Positions 45,775-54,706 of a stretch of 64,000 bases of DNA are shown here, in pieces. Made by a program: the position numbers and the translations under genes. How positions within the stretch are numbered: the first letter of the stretch is position 1; every line of letters begins with the position of its first letter. The notes under the pieces are model-generated. The model searched no databases and was not told the origin of the DNA. It worked only from the letters and a program-made list of their open reading frames with translations. The DNA comes from Streptomyces sp. HNM0575 (GTDB lineage Bacteria > Actinomycetota > Actinomycetes > Streptomycetales > Streptomycetaceae): NCBI RefSeq assembly GCF_012726265.1, contig NZ_JAASAG010000005.1:402610-466609 (forward strand), in the 5' to 3' direction.

Positions 45775-46848
45775 GTGAGTGTCAACGATCCCCAGCCGGC
45801 CCGTACGGGCGCTCCTGCCGTACCGCACGACTCCGCCTTTCTCAGGGCGTGCCGCGGGGAGTCCGTCCCGCACACCCCGGTGTGGTTCATGCGGCAGGCG
45901 GGGCGCTCGCTCCCCGAGTACCGCAAGGTGCGGCAGGGCATCGCGATGCTCGACTCGTGTACGCGTCCCGAGCTGGTCACGGAGATCACGCTCCAGCCCG
46001 TGCGCCGTCACGGCGTCGACGCCGCGATCTACTACAGCGACATCGTCGTACCGCTCAAGGCCATCGGCGTCGATCTGGACATCAGGCCGGGCGTGGGGCC
46101 GGTCGTCGAGGAGCCCGTACGCACGCGCGCGGATCTGGAGCGGCTGCGGGCCCTGGAGCCTGAGGACGTCGGATATGTGACGGAGGCCGTGCGGCTCCTC
46201 ACTCGGGAGCTCGGCGGGACGCCGCTCATCGGCTTCGCCGGGGCACCGTTCACGCTGGCCAGCTATCTCGTGGAGGGCGGCCCGTCGCGCAACCACGAGC
46301 GCACCAAGGCGATGATGTACGGCGACCCGGAGCTGTGGGCCGCGCTGCTGGACCGTCTCGCCGTCATCACGGGCACGTTCCTGAAGGTGCAGATCGAGGC
46401 GGGCGCCTCGGCCGTGCAGCTCTTCGACTCCTGGGCCGGTGCCCTCTCCGAGGCCGACTACCGGCGTTCGGTCATGCCCGCCTCGCAGAAGGTCTTCGAG
46501 TCCGTGGCGCACTACGGCGTGCCGCGCATCCACTTCGGCGTCGGTACGGGCGAACTGCTGGGCGCCATGGGCGAGGCGGGCGCGGACGTCGTCGGCGCGG
46601 ACTGGCGCGTGCCGCTGGACGAGGCAGCCCGGCGGGTGGGACCGGGCAGGGCGGTGCAGGGGAACCTGGACCCGGCGGTGCTCTTCGCGCCGCGCGAGGC
46701 GGTCGAGGTGCAGGCCCGGCGGGTGCTGGACGCGGCGCGCGGCGCCGGGAGCCACATCTTCAACCTGGGGCACGGAGTGCTTCCCGAGACGGACCCGGAC
46801 GCGCTGACCCGGCTCGTGGCGTACGTGCACGAGCAGACGGCGCGCTGA
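45775..46848 (+). CDS. hemE: uroporphyrinogen decarboxylase
   Basis: 357 residues. It decarboxylates uroporphyrinogen III to coproporphyrinogen III. Signatures are TPVWFMRQAGRSLPEYR near residue 37 and the second conserved block GFAGAPFTLASYLVEGG; the active-site Asp is in YYSDIVVP. The start GTG 45775 has GGGAG ten bases upstream. With hemY and hemQ, 1.7-3.3 kb downstream, it covers the coproporphyrin-dependent haem route of Gram-positive bacteria. The stop begins a perfect array of three 13-bp units. Confidence 0.95.
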   Translation: MSVNDPQPARTGAPAVPHDSAFLRACRGESVPHTPVWFMRQAGRSLPEYRKVRQGIAMLDSCTRPELVTEITLQPVRRHGVDAAIYYSDIVVPLKAIGVDLDIRPGVGPVVEEPVRTRADLERLRALEPEDVGYVTEAVRLLTRELGGTPLIGFAGAPFTLASYLVEGGPSRNHERTKAMMYGDPELWAALLDRLAVITGTFLKVQIEAGASAVQLFDSWAGALSEADYRRSVMPASQKVFESVAHYGVPRIHFGVGTGELLGAMGEAGADVVGADWRVPLDEAARRVGPGRAVQGNLDPAVLFAPREAVEVQARRVLDAARGAGSHIFNLGHGVLPETDPDALTRLVAYVHEQTAR

Positions 46849-46883
46849 GGGAATCTACTGACGGAACCGGCTGACGGAATCGC
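46845..46883. repeat. three 13-bp tandem repeats starting at the hemE stop
   Basis: Units CTGAGGGAATCTA, CTGACGGAACCGG and CTGACGGAATCGC start at 46845, 46858 and 46871. The first contains the hemE TGA; later TGAs are out of frame. Confidence 0.85.
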
Positions 46884-46931
46884 GGCCGCGGCACTTGGAG
46901 AGGGCCGTACGCAGGGGCTCTTGTGCCGACG

Positions 46932-48380
46932 TCAGCCCGCGCTCTTCACGGCCGCCGTCGCCTTGCGCGCCGCCACCAGCACCGGGTCCCACACGGGGGA
47001 GAACGGCGGCGCGTAGCCGAGGTCGAGATACGTCATCTGCTCGACGGTCATGCCCGCGGTCAGGGCGACCGCCGCGATGTCCACGCGCTTGCCCGCGCCT
47101 TCGCGTCCCACGATCTGCGTGCCGAGCAGCCGTCCCGTACCGCGTTCGGCGAGCATCTTCACGCGCATCGGCCGGCTGCCGGGGAAGTAGCCCGCGCGGC
47201 TGGTGGCCTCGGCCGTGACCGTTACGAACCGGAGTCCCACCTCGCGGGCCTGGGCCTCCAGCAGTCCCGTACGGGCGATCTCCAGGTCGCAGACCTTGCT
47301 GACGGCGGTGCCGACGACGCCGGGGAAAGTGGCGTAGCCGCCGCCGATGTTGGCGCCGATGACCTGGCCGTGCTTGTTGGCGTGCGTGCCGAGGGGGATG
47401 TGCCGGGTGCGGCCCGAGATCAGGTCGAGGACCTCGACGCAGTCGCCGCCCGCCCAGATGTTCTCCTGTCCGCGTACGCGCATCGCCAGGTCGGTCAGCA
47501 GCCCGCCGGACCCGCCGAGCGGCAGGCCCGCCTCCTGTGCGAGCGAGGTCTCCGGCGCGACGCCGAGGCCGAGCACGACGACGTCCGCCGGGTACGTGGA
47601 CTCCTTCGTGACGACGGCGCGGGCACGGCCGTCGTCTCCGGTCTCGATCCCGGTGACGGCCGCGCCCGTGACGACCTCCATGCCCATGCCGCACATCGAT
47701 TCGTGGACCAGCTCGCCCATGTCGGGGTCGAGGGTCGTCATGGGCTGCGGGGACCGGTCGAGGACCGTCACCTCGAACTCCCGGCGTACCAGGGCCTCGG
47801 CCATCTCCACGCCGATGTAGCCGGCGCCGACGACCACGGCCTTCAGCCGGGGCTCCGCGCCTTGCGGGCCCGCGGGGCTCCGCTTGCCCTCGCCGCCGGG
47901 TGCCGCCGTGCGGTCGATGGCGTCCAGCAGGTTCTGGCCGTCCTCCAGGGACTGCACGCCGTGCACGCCCTCGGCGTCGACTCCGGGCAGCGGGGGTCGC
48001 ACGGGCCTGGCGCCGGTCGCGAGGACGAGATGGTCGTAGTCCGTCCAGTACTCCGTCGTCGACTGCCGCTCTCCGGGGGCGAGTTCGCGGGCGAGCACCC
48101 GGCGGCGGTCCGTGTCGAGGCGGGTGACCTCGGTGTGCATGCGCAGGTCGATGCCGCGCTCGCGGTGCTTTCCGGGCGTACGGGCGATCAAATCGTCGCG
48201 GTCGGAGACGTCGCCGCCGATCCAGTACGGGATGCCGCACGCGGAGTAGGAGGAGAAGGCGCCCCGCTCGAAGGCGACGACCTCCAGCTCGTCCGGGCCC
48301 AGCAGGCGGCGTGCCTGGGAGGCGGCGGTCATGCCGGCCGCGTCACCCCCGACGACGACCATGCGGCGTGCGGCAGCCAT
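46932..48380 (-). CDS. FAD-dependent pyridine nucleotide-disulfide oxidoreductase (CoA-disulfide reductase/NADH oxidase-like)
   Basis: 482 residues. The FAD-binding motif is VVVGGDAAGMTAA near the N-terminus, and the single redox Cys lies in SYSACGIPYWIGG, the arrangement of CoA-disulfide reductases and NADH oxidases. The NAD-binding motif is VVVGAGYIGVEMAEAL, the FAD C-terminal motif ENIWAGGDCVEV, and a dimerisation domain with TYLDLGYAPPFSPVWDP ends the protein. It is convergent with hemE and divergent from hemY. ATG 48380 has GGAGGGAG upstream. The physiological substrate (thiol disulfide, oxygen or another) is not clear. Confidence 0.88.
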   Translation of the reverse strand: MAAARRMVVVGGDAAGMTAASQARRLLGPDELEVVAFERGAFSSYSACGIPYWIGGDVSDRDDLIARTPGKHRERGIDLRMHTEVTRLDTDRRRVLARELAPGERQSTTEYWTDYDHLVLATGARPVRPPLPGVDAEGVHGVQSLEDGQNLLDAIDRTAAPGGEGKRSPAGPQGAEPRLKAVVVGAGYIGVEMAEALVRREFEVTVLDRSPQPMTTLDPDMGELVHESMCGMGMEVVTGAAVTGIETGDDGRARAVVTKESTYPADVVVLGLGVAPETSLAQEAGLPLGGSGGLLTDLAMRVRGQENIWAGGDCVEVLDLISGRTRHIPLGTHANKHGQVIGANIGGGYATFPGVVGTAVSKVCDLEIARTGLLEAQAREVGLRFVTVTAEATSRAGYFPGSRPMRVKMLAERGTGRLLGTQIVGREGAGKRVDIAAVALTAGMTVEQMTYLDLGYAPPFSPVWDPVLVAARKATAAVKSAG

Positions 48381-48399
48381 GATCCGTACTCCCTCCGTT

Positions 48400-48429
48400 G
48401 TGGCCGTGGCCGTGGCCGTGACCGTGGCC
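48400..48429. repeat. five GTGGCC hexamer repeats
   Basis: GTGGCC is repeated five times (the fourth unit is GTGACC) in the divergent promoter region between the FAD oxidoreductase and hemY, 20 bp upstream of the oxidoreductase start. Confidence 0.8.
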
Positions 48430-48548
48430 GGGCCGGGCGTGGATGGGGCGGGTCGGGGGCCTGCGCCGGGACGCCGCCCGGGAGTCTCCCGCTTCCGTCC
48501 CGTTCCCCTGGTTACGGCGGGCGGTACCCGCGCTGGGACGATGGACAC

Positions 48549-50099
48549 ATGCATGTGATCGTGATCGGCGGCGGCATCTCGGGGCTCGCCGCGGCCCTGC
48601 GGCTCTCCTCGGGCGGCGCCTCGGTGACCGTACTGGAAGCGTCCGCTCGGCTGGGCGGAAAGCTGCTGCCGGGCGCCGTCGCCGGGAGCGCGGCCGTCGA
48701 TCTGGGCGCGGAGTCGATGCTCGCGCGCCGCGACGAGGGCGTGGATCTCGCGCGTGCGGCGGGGCTCGGTGAGTCGCTCGAAGCCCCTGCCGGCGCCGGT
48801 GCCGCGATCTGGTCACGGGGCGGGATGTGCCCCATGCCCAAGGGCCATGTGATGGGCGTACCGGGAGATCCGGAGGCGCTGCGCGGGCTGGTCTCCGACG
48901 AGGGGATCGCACGCGCGGAACGGGACGCGGGGCTGCCGCGCACGGAGATCGGGGAGGACGCCGCGATCGGCGAGTACGTGGCGGAGCGCCTCGGCCGCGA
49001 GGTGGTGGACCGGCTGGTGGAGCCGCTGCTGGGGGGCGTGTACGCGGGCGACGCGTACCGGATCTCGATGCGTGCCGCCGTGCCGCAGCTCTACGAGGCG
49101 GCGCGCGGCGGGAGTTCGCTGCTGGCGGGGGTGCGCGCCTTGCAGCAGCGGGCGCCCGTGCAGCCCCCGGGGGCGCCCGTCTTCATGGGGATCCGGGGCG
49201 GCGTCGGGCGGCTGCCGGGCGCGGTGGCGGACGCGTGCCGTGCGGAGGGGGCGCGGATCAGGACGGGGGTTCCCGTACGGAGCGTGCACGCGTCGGCCGT
49301 CGCGGACGGGGCGGTTCCGGGTTCCGGGGCCGGACCGGCTTCCGTGGCCGGTACTGACGCCGGTTCAGGTTCCGGTGCCGGTTCAGGTCGTGGTGCCGGT
49401 TCCGTTTCCGGTCGTGATGCCGGTGCCGGCCGACGTTGGTCCGTCGTCACCGAGAGCGGCGAGAGCCTGCACGCCGACGCGGTCGTCGTCGCCGTGCCCG
49501 CACCGCAGGCCGCGCGGCTGCTGGCCGACGAGGTGCCCGTGGCGGCGGCCGAGCTGCGCACCGTGGAGTACGCGTCGATGGCGCTGGTCACCATGGCGTT
49601 CCGGCGCTCGGAGCTGGAACGGGCTTCCGAACCGCCGCCCGCCGGCAGCGGATTCCTGGTGCCGCCCGTCGACGGACGCACCATCAAGGCCGCCACCTTC
49701 TCCGGCAACAAGTGGGGATGGGTGGCCGCGCAGGACCCGGAGCTGTTCGTGCTGCGCACCTCCGTCGGCCGGTACGGGGAGGAGGCCGTGCTGGAGCGTG
49801 AGGACTCCGAGATCGCCGAACTGTCGCTGCACGATCTGGCGGCCGCGACCGGGTTGCGGGCCCGCCCCGTCGACCGGCTGGTCAGCCGCTGGCACGGCGG
49901 CCTCCCGCAGTACCCGGTCGGCCACACCGCCCGCGTCGCCCGCATCCGTGCCGCCGTCGCCCGGGCGCCCGGGCTGGCGGTGTGCGGAGCGGCGTACGAG
50001 GGCGTCGGCATCCCTGCGTGCGTCGCGAGCGGACGGCGCGCGGCCGGTGAGATCCAGGAGACCCTGGCGCGGGCACCCGCGGGCGGCGCGCGAGAATAG
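48549..50099 (+). CDS. hemY: coproporphyrinogen III/protoporphyrinogen oxidase HemY (CgoX-type)
   Basis: 516 residues. The FAD motif is VIVIGGGISGLAAALRL at residues 3-19, followed by VLEASARLGGKL, and the C-terminal FAD contact is VCGAAYEGVGIPACVASGRRAA. In actinobacteria this enzyme oxidises coproporphyrinogen III to coproporphyrin III before iron insertion. An unusual Gly/Ser/Ala-rich segment at residues about 254-296 is not part of the normal fold. ATG 48549 directly follows the divergent promoter region. The next gene, hemQ, starts five bases after the stop, so they form an operon. Confidence 0.92.
   Translation: MHVIVIGGGISGLAAALRLSSGGASVTVLEASARLGGKLLPGAVAGSAAVDLGAESMLARRDEGVDLARAAGLGESLEAPAGAGAAIWSRGGMCPMPKGHVMGVPGDPEALRGLVSDEGIARAERDAGLPRTEIGEDAAIGEYVAERLGREVVDRLVEPLLGGVYAGDAYRISMRAAVPQLYEAARGGSSLLAGVRALQQRAPVQPPGAPVFMGIRGGVGRLPGAVADACRAEGARIRTGVPVRSVHASAVADGAVPGSGAGPASVAGTDAGSGSGAGSGRGAGSVSGRDAGAGRRWSVVTESGESLHADAVVVAVPAPQAARLLADEVPVAAAELRTVEYASMALVTMAFRRSELERASEPPPAGSGFLVPPVDGRTIKAATFSGNKWGWVAAQDPELFVLRTSVGRYGEEAVLEREDSEIAELSLHDLAAATGLRARPVDRLVSRWHGGLPQYPVGHTARVARIRAAVARAPGLAVCGAAYEGVGIPACVASGRRAAGEIQETLARAPAGGARE
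49308..49436. repeat. low-complexity GGTTCCGG-rich insert within hemY
   Basis: About 125 bp of degenerate repeats built on GGTTCCGG and GGTGCCGG encode Gly-Ser-Ala-rich sequence inside hemY. Codon use differs from the rest of the gene, with many GGT glycine codons where neighbours use GGC. Confidence 0.8.
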
Positions 50100-50103
50100 C
50101 CGC

Positions 50104-50835
50104 ATGACTGCTGCACCGGAGCCGGGCAAGCCGGAGAAGGCCCCCAACGCGGGGAAGAAGGCCAAGGACCTCAACGAGGTCGTCCGATACACCCTGTGGT
50201 CGGTCTTCCGGCTGCGCGGCGAACTGCCCGACGACCGCGCCGGACACGCGGCCGAGGTCGACGAGCTGTTCGCGCAGCTCGCCGCCAAGGACGTGGTGGT
50301 GCGCGGCACTTACGACGTCTCGGGGCTCCGTGCCGACGCCGACCTCATGATCTGGTGGCACGCCGAGTCGTCCGACGCCCTTCAGGACGCCTACAACCGC
50401 TTCCGCCGCACCCGGCTGGGCCGCGCAGTGGAGCCGGTCTGGTCGAACATGGCGCTGCACCGCCCGGCGGAGTTCAACAAGTCGCACCTGCCGGCCTTCG
50501 TGGCGGGCGAGGAGCCGCGGGCGTACGTGAGCGTGTATCCGTTCGTGCGCTCCTACGACTGGTATCTGCTGCCGGACGAGGACCGCCGCCGCATGCTCGC
50601 GGACCACGGCAGGATGGCCCGCGGCTTCCCGGACGTACGGGCGAACACGGTGCCCGCCTTCTCCCTCGGCGACTACGAGTGGATCCTCGCGTTCGAGGCC
50701 GACGAACTGCACCGCATCGTCGACCTGATGCGGCACCTGCGGGGCTCCGAGGCGCGGATGCACGTGAGGGAAGAGGTGCCGTTCTTCACCGGGCGGCGCA
50801 AGCCGGTCGCGGAGCTGGTGGCGGGGCTCGTCTGA
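50104..50835 (+). CDS. hemQ: coproheme decarboxylase HemQ (ChdC, chlorite dismutase-like)
   Basis: 243 residues of the chlorite-dismutase family. It makes haem b from coproheme using peroxide, the last step of the coproporphyrin pathway. Landmarks are VRYTLWSVFRLRGELP near the N-terminus, YVSVYPFVRSYDWYLLP (the tyrosine region used in decarboxylation) and RRRMLADHGRMAR with the likely proximal His. The first 25 residues are charged and disordered. The final motif GDYEWILAFEADELHRIVDLMRHLR is typical of the actinobacterial clade. Its stop codon is in an 18-bp tandem duplication (50824-50857). Confidence 0.94.
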   Translation: MTAAPEPGKPEKAPNAGKKAKDLNEVVRYTLWSVFRLRGELPDDRAGHAAEVDELFAQLAAKDVVVRGTYDVSGLRADADLMIWWHAESSDALQDAYNRFRRTRLGRAVEPVWSNMALHRPAEFNKSHLPAFVAGEEPRAYVSVYPFVRSYDWYLLPDEDRRRMLADHGRMARGFPDVRANTVPAFSLGDYEWILAFEADELHRIVDLMRHLRGSEARMHVREEVPFFTGRRKPVAELVAGLV

Positions 50836-50857
50836 GGGGCAGGGCTCGTCTGAGGGG
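50824..50857. repeat. 18-bp tandem duplication at the hemQ stop
   Basis: GGGCTCGTCTGAGGGG occurs at 50824-50839 and exactly again at 50842-50857, so the TGA is repeated in frame. A diverged copy (GGCTCGTCTAGGG) spans the stop of the convergent peptidase gene near 50909-50921. Confidence 0.85.
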
Positions 50858-50915
50858 ACGGGCGGTCCGGGGCACGGTTGGTCCGGGTCACGGCCGGTTC
50901 GGGGGCTCGGCTCGT

Positions 50916-52733
50916 CTAGGGCACGTCCTCGGAGCCGGGCCGGGCCGCGGCCCGTGGTGCGGGTCTGGCCGCGCATTCCGCGGCGCGGCCGGGCGTGCGG
51001 CCGTCCAGCAGGTACACGGCGAGATGAGCGTCGGCACACCGGTTTCCGCCCGCGACGCCGTGCGTGACGGCGCCCCGCTCGGTGACGAGGGACGAGCCGG
51101 ACAGCCGCTTCCACGTCTCGACGGCGCCCTCGTACGGTGTGGCGGCGTCCCGGGTCGACGCGAGCAGCAGCACCGGCGGCAGTTCGCCCGGCGCGGTGCG
51201 TACGTCGACGGGCCTGGAGCGCACGCCCCGCCAGTACGCGCAGGGCAGGTCGGCCCGCACGGTCTCCCACGTCTGGTACGGCGCGGCCCCGCCGATCGCG
51301 GTGTTGTCACGGTCCCAGCGCGGCCACCGCCGCGGCCAGTGGCCCTCGGAGCACTGCACGGCGCTGTAGACGGAGTCGCTGTTGTCGCGCTCGGCCTCCG
51401 TGCGCGGGTCGGGGGCCGCGATCCGGGTCAGCGCATCAGGGTCTCCCCGGCTGAACTCGGCGAGTGCCAGGGCGAGTCGGGGCCAGCTCCCCTGGTCGTG
51501 GCCGGCTCGCAGAGCGGCGCGCAGGAGTTGCAGCCCGGCGCCTTGGCCCCCCGGTGAATCGGCGGCGCCGGCGGGGTCGTGGTCGAGGGCGGCTCGTGCC
51601 GTGTCGAAGTGGCGCTGTACCGATCGCGGGGTGCGGCCGAGACCGTAGACGGAGTGACGGCGCGCGGTCCAGGACGTGAAGTCCCGCCAGCGGCGCTGGA
51701 ACGCGCTGCTCTGGGCGAGCGCGTCGCCGTACCAGATCCGGTGCGGACGCGGGTCGACGACGCCGTCGAGTACGAGGCGGCGCACGTGGCCGGGGAAGAG
51801 GGCGGCGTACACGGCGCCGAGGTAACTGCCGTACGACGTCCCGAAGAAGCTCAGCTTCTCCTGGTGCAGGGCGGCTCGCAGCACGTCGAGGTCGCGGGCG
51901 TTGTCGGCGGTGGTGAAGTGGGCGAGCGTGTCGCCGTACCGGCGGGCGCAGGCCCTCGCGAACGCGGCCGCCTGAGCGCGAAGTTCGCGCTTGAACGCGG
52001 CGGAGGGCGTACGGGGTGAGCGTGGCACGGCCGTCGCTTCCGCACCCGCTTCCGCTTCCGCGCTCCCAGCCCGTGCGCCGCGGGCCGCTGTTCGGCGCGT
52101 GTGCTCCGGGCCCCGGCACCGGAGGGGGGCCGAGCGTCCGACGCCGCGGGGCGCGTAACCGACGAAGTCATAGGCGCGGTTGAGCTTCTTCCACACTCCG
52201 CCCCGCAGGGTGGGGTGGAGCGGGAAGCCCATGCCGTCGGCCCCGGGGCCGCCCGGGTTGTGGAGGAGCGGGCCCTGCCGGACGGAGGCGGGGCCCGTCG
52301 CGCGCTTACGGCTCACGGTGAGGGCGATCTTCCGGGCGTCCGGGTCCGCGTAGTCGACCGGCACGTCGACCTTGCCGCACTCGGCGTACGCGGGAAGCTC
52401 CTCGGAAGCGGGGCAGCGCGACCAGTCGATGCCCGCCTCGGCCGCCGCTTCGGCTGCGATCGCCGTGCCGACGGCCGCGCGGGCGTCGCGGAGGGGCAGC
52501 GGCAGACCGTCGTGTGCGGTCGTGATGGTGGCTGCTGAACTGGTGGCTGCGGAAGCGGTGGTGGCGCTGGCCGCGGCTGTGCCCGTGCCCCTGCCCCAGG
52601 CCGTGCTGGGGCCACCGACTGCCGGACCGGCCGGACCGGCAGGACCGGCCGGGCCTGCCGGGCCTGCCGGGACGACGGTCATGACGGTGAGGGCGAGGGC
52701 ACCGAGCGTGCCGTACAAGGCGGTTGAGCGCAC
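50916..52733 (-). CDS. secreted alpha/beta-hydrolase, tripeptidyl-aminopeptidase-like
   Basis: 605 residues. The N-terminus is a Sec signal (TALYGTLGALALTVMTVV), directly followed by a Pro-Ala-Gly repeat stretch and a Thr/Ala-rich linker. The hydrolase domain starts near WSRCPASEELPAYAECGKVDVPVDY; the nucleophile elbow is FFGTSYGSYLG (Ser), and a TAP-like C-terminal domain ends with the catalytic His in AVTHGVAGGNRCAD. Relatives remove tripeptides from extracellular peptides. An Arg/Ala/Glu-rich insert (around residues 200-230) is low-complexity. GTG 52733 has GAGG six bases upstream. Most of the 336-bp gap before it (52734-53069) is promoter region with no feature I can name. Confidence 0.88.
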   Translation of the reverse strand: MRSTALYGTLGALALTVMTVVPAGPAGPAGPAGPAGPAVGGPSTAWGRGTGTAAASATTASAATSSAATITTAHDGLPLPLRDARAAVGTAIAAEAAAEAGIDWSRCPASEELPAYAECGKVDVPVDYADPDARKIALTVSRKRATGPASVRQGPLLHNPGGPGADGMGFPLHPTLRGGVWKKLNRAYDFVGYAPRGVGRSAPLRCRGPEHTRRTAARGARAGSAEAEAGAEATAVPRSPRTPSAAFKRELRAQAAAFARACARRYGDTLAHFTTADNARDLDVLRAALHQEKLSFFGTSYGSYLGAVYAALFPGHVRRLVLDGVVDPRPHRIWYGDALAQSSAFQRRWRDFTSWTARRHSVYGLGRTPRSVQRHFDTARAALDHDPAGAADSPGGQGAGLQLLRAALRAGHDQGSWPRLALALAEFSRGDPDALTRIAAPDPRTEAERDNSDSVYSAVQCSEGHWPRRWPRWDRDNTAIGGAAPYQTWETVRADLPCAYWRGVRSRPVDVRTAPGELPPVLLLASTRDAATPYEGAVETWKRLSGSSLVTERGAVTHGVAGGNRCADAHLAVYLLDGRTPGRAAECAARPAPRAAARPGSEDVP

Positions 52734-53069
52734 CGGGTGCCTCGTTCCTGTCGTGGTGCGAACGGGCGCCCGGAGGGTGGGAAGGGGTCGGCCGACGGCC
52801 GTACCAGGGGCCTCGGAGCAGTGCCGTGCGTGAGCGTCCGTGCGCAGCGTGTGATCACACCTGCAACGCGCATGCTCCGTACGGGAGTTGGCGAAGTAAA
52901 GCACCCCGGGCGGATGTCGGGGGTGATGCGCACGAAGCGGGGAGTGTGGGCGCTGCCGTGCGAAATGCGGCGGGGCGGCCCGGCGGTGGGCTCCCGTCCC
53001 TTAGGGCGGTAGGCCCTTTACCGCGGTGGGCCCTCATGGCAGTGGAAGCCGGTGGCGGCGAGCCCGTGG

Positions 53070-54485
53070 TCAGCGGTGCATGCGGACGCGCTCCCGCGTC
53101 AGGTGCAGCATGCGCCGCACCCGGCCGCCGGGCGGCGGCTCGGGCGCGGAGCGCTCAAGCCACCAGGTCCGCAGCCTTCCGTGCGTCCGCCGTCCGCCCG
53201 CGGCGCCCTCGTCCAGCGTGTACGCGGCGAAGTCCAGCGCGTCGCGCCGGTAGCCGCCCGTCAGGGGAACGGTGCGCGCGTACGCGGCGAAGGCGCTGCG
53301 GAAGGTCTTCTCGCCCAGGATCGACGGGAGTTCGGGTGCCACCTTGGCCACCACGTCCCGCCGCTTGGCGGCCAGCGCACGGCGCTGCACATCGAGCCGT
53401 TCGCGGTCGAAGCCCTCCGGCGCGGGCGCGTCCGCGACGAGCGCGGCGAGCAGCCCGGCCTCCGCCCGCGCGAGGCGTTCCCGTGCCTGCGCGAGCCGGT
53501 CCTGCGCCTGCGCCGGGCGTTGCCGGGTCTCCGTTGCGGCGCTGGCGGTGGCGCGCCCGCGGCGCTCCTCTCCGGGACCAGCGCCCCCTGCGGGCAAGGT
53601 GCCCGGCTCCCTCGGCTCCCTCAACTCCCTTGCCGGAGCGGTGTCCTGGAGCACGGAGCGGATGCTCTCCAGCTCCTCGGCGAGTTCGCTCACGGGTGGG
53701 AAGTTCTCGTCCCGTTCCAGCAGCACGCCCGGCGGCTCCGTACGGGCGCGCAGCTGCGCGAGCACATCCAGCACGGGCCGGGTGACGGGGTGCCCGTGGC
53801 TGTCGTGCCAGACGCCGTCCCGTTCGAAGCCGCCCGCCACGTGCACGTACGCCAGCGCGTCCAGGGGCAGTTCGTCCAGCGCGGCGCACGGGTCCTCGCC
53901 GCGGTTGACGTGGTTGGTGTGCAGATTGGCGACGTCGATGAGCAGGCGCACGCCCGTACGCTCCACGAGTTCGGCGAGGAAGGCGCCCTCGCTCAGCTCT
54001 TCGCCGGGCCATGCCACGAGGGCCGCGATGTTCTCCAGAGCCAGCGGCACCGGCAGTGCTTCCTGTGCGACGCGTACGTTCTCGCACAGCACGTCCAGGG
54101 CGTCGCGGGTGCGGGGCACCGGCAGCAGATGGCCCGCCTCCATCCGCGGCACGCCGGTCGGGGGCCCGCCCGCACGCACGAAGGCGATGTGCTCCGTGAC
54201 GAGCGGCGCGTCCAGCGCCTCGGCGCGCTCGGCCAGGGCCGACAGCCGTGCGGGGTCCGGGAGTTCGGCGCCGCCGATTCCGAGGGAGACGCCGTGCGGG
54301 ACGACGGTCGTGCCGCGCTCGCGCAGGCGCCGCAGCCCGTCGGGCAGATGGTCCGGATCCGGGCAGACGTTCTCGGCGACCACCTCGACCCAGTCGATGC
54401 CGGGCAGCGCCGCTATGCCGTCCGCGATCTCGGGCCGCCAGCCGATGCCGGTGCCCAGCCGCACCCTGGTGCCGGTCGTCCCCAT
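53070..54485 (-). CDS. DUF692 (MNIO-type) iron enzyme fused to a C-terminal partner-like domain
   Basis: 471 residues. Residues 1-285 match the DUF692 TIM barrel, the family of multinuclear non-haem iron enzymes such as MbnB and TglH: His64 (VVPHGVSLGIG), Glu98-His99 (TEHIAF), Glu151-Asn152 (LALENIA), Asp184 onwards (LLIDVANLHTNHVNR), His215 (YVHVAGGFE) and Glu257 (LLERDENFPP) fit the metal-ligand positions. After an Ala/Arg-rich linker (285-335), residues about 336-425 resemble the DUF2063/HvfC-type partner that elsewhere is a separate gene: LLAALVADAP, DVQRRALAAKRRDVVAKV, PSILGEKTFRSAFAAYAR and RDALDFAAYTL. So enzyme and partner may be one chain here. No precursor peptide gene is evident next to it. 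Its substrate is unknown. Confidence 0.82.
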   Translation of the reverse strand: MGTTGTRVRLGTGIGWRPEIADGIAALPGIDWVEVVAENVCPDPDHLPDGLRRLRERGTTVVPHGVSLGIGGAELPDPARLSALAERAEALDAPLVTEHIAFVRAGGPPTGVPRMEAGHLLPVPRTRDALDVLCENVRVAQEALPVPLALENIAALVAWPGEELSEGAFLAELVERTGVRLLIDVANLHTNHVNRGEDPCAALDELPLDALAYVHVAGGFERDGVWHDSHGHPVTRPVLDVLAQLRARTEPPGVLLERDENFPPVSELAEELESIRSVLQDTAPARELREPREPGTLPAGGAGPGEERRGRATASAATETRQRPAQAQDRLAQARERLARAEAGLLAALVADAPAPEGFDRERLDVQRRALAAKRRDVVAKVAPELPSILGEKTFRSAFAAYARTVPLTGGYRRDALDFAAYTLDEGAAGGRRTHGRLRTWWLERSAPEPPPGGRVRRMLHLTRERVRMHR

Positions 54486-54706
54486 GTGCGCCCCCCTCCT
54501 TCTCCGTGCTGTGTCTCCCCGGCGGTCGGCAGACCGCGGTGTGGTGCCGTGCCCGCCGGTGCCGGTGCCTGGCCGGTGCCGGGGCGGCTGCGCATACGTG
54601 CTGTATACGAGCGGTACGCTCGCCGTCTCCGTGCTTCTGCCACGCGGCGGGCGGCCGAATCCGCCAAGCCGCGTATTCAGAGCCGTATTTGAGGTTCGCG
54701 TCCCGT

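Noticed and set aside
46923..48548. In-frame upstream extension of hemY to 1058 residues.
   Set aside because: It is the antisense frame of the FAD oxidoreductase; the flavin motif starts right at ATG 48549.
52734..53069. A small Cys-containing frame upstream of the peptidase as an MNIO precursor peptide.
   Set aside because: The frame on the plus strand has no SD, continues into biased sequence antisense to the DUF692 gene, and lacks a leader-core organisation.
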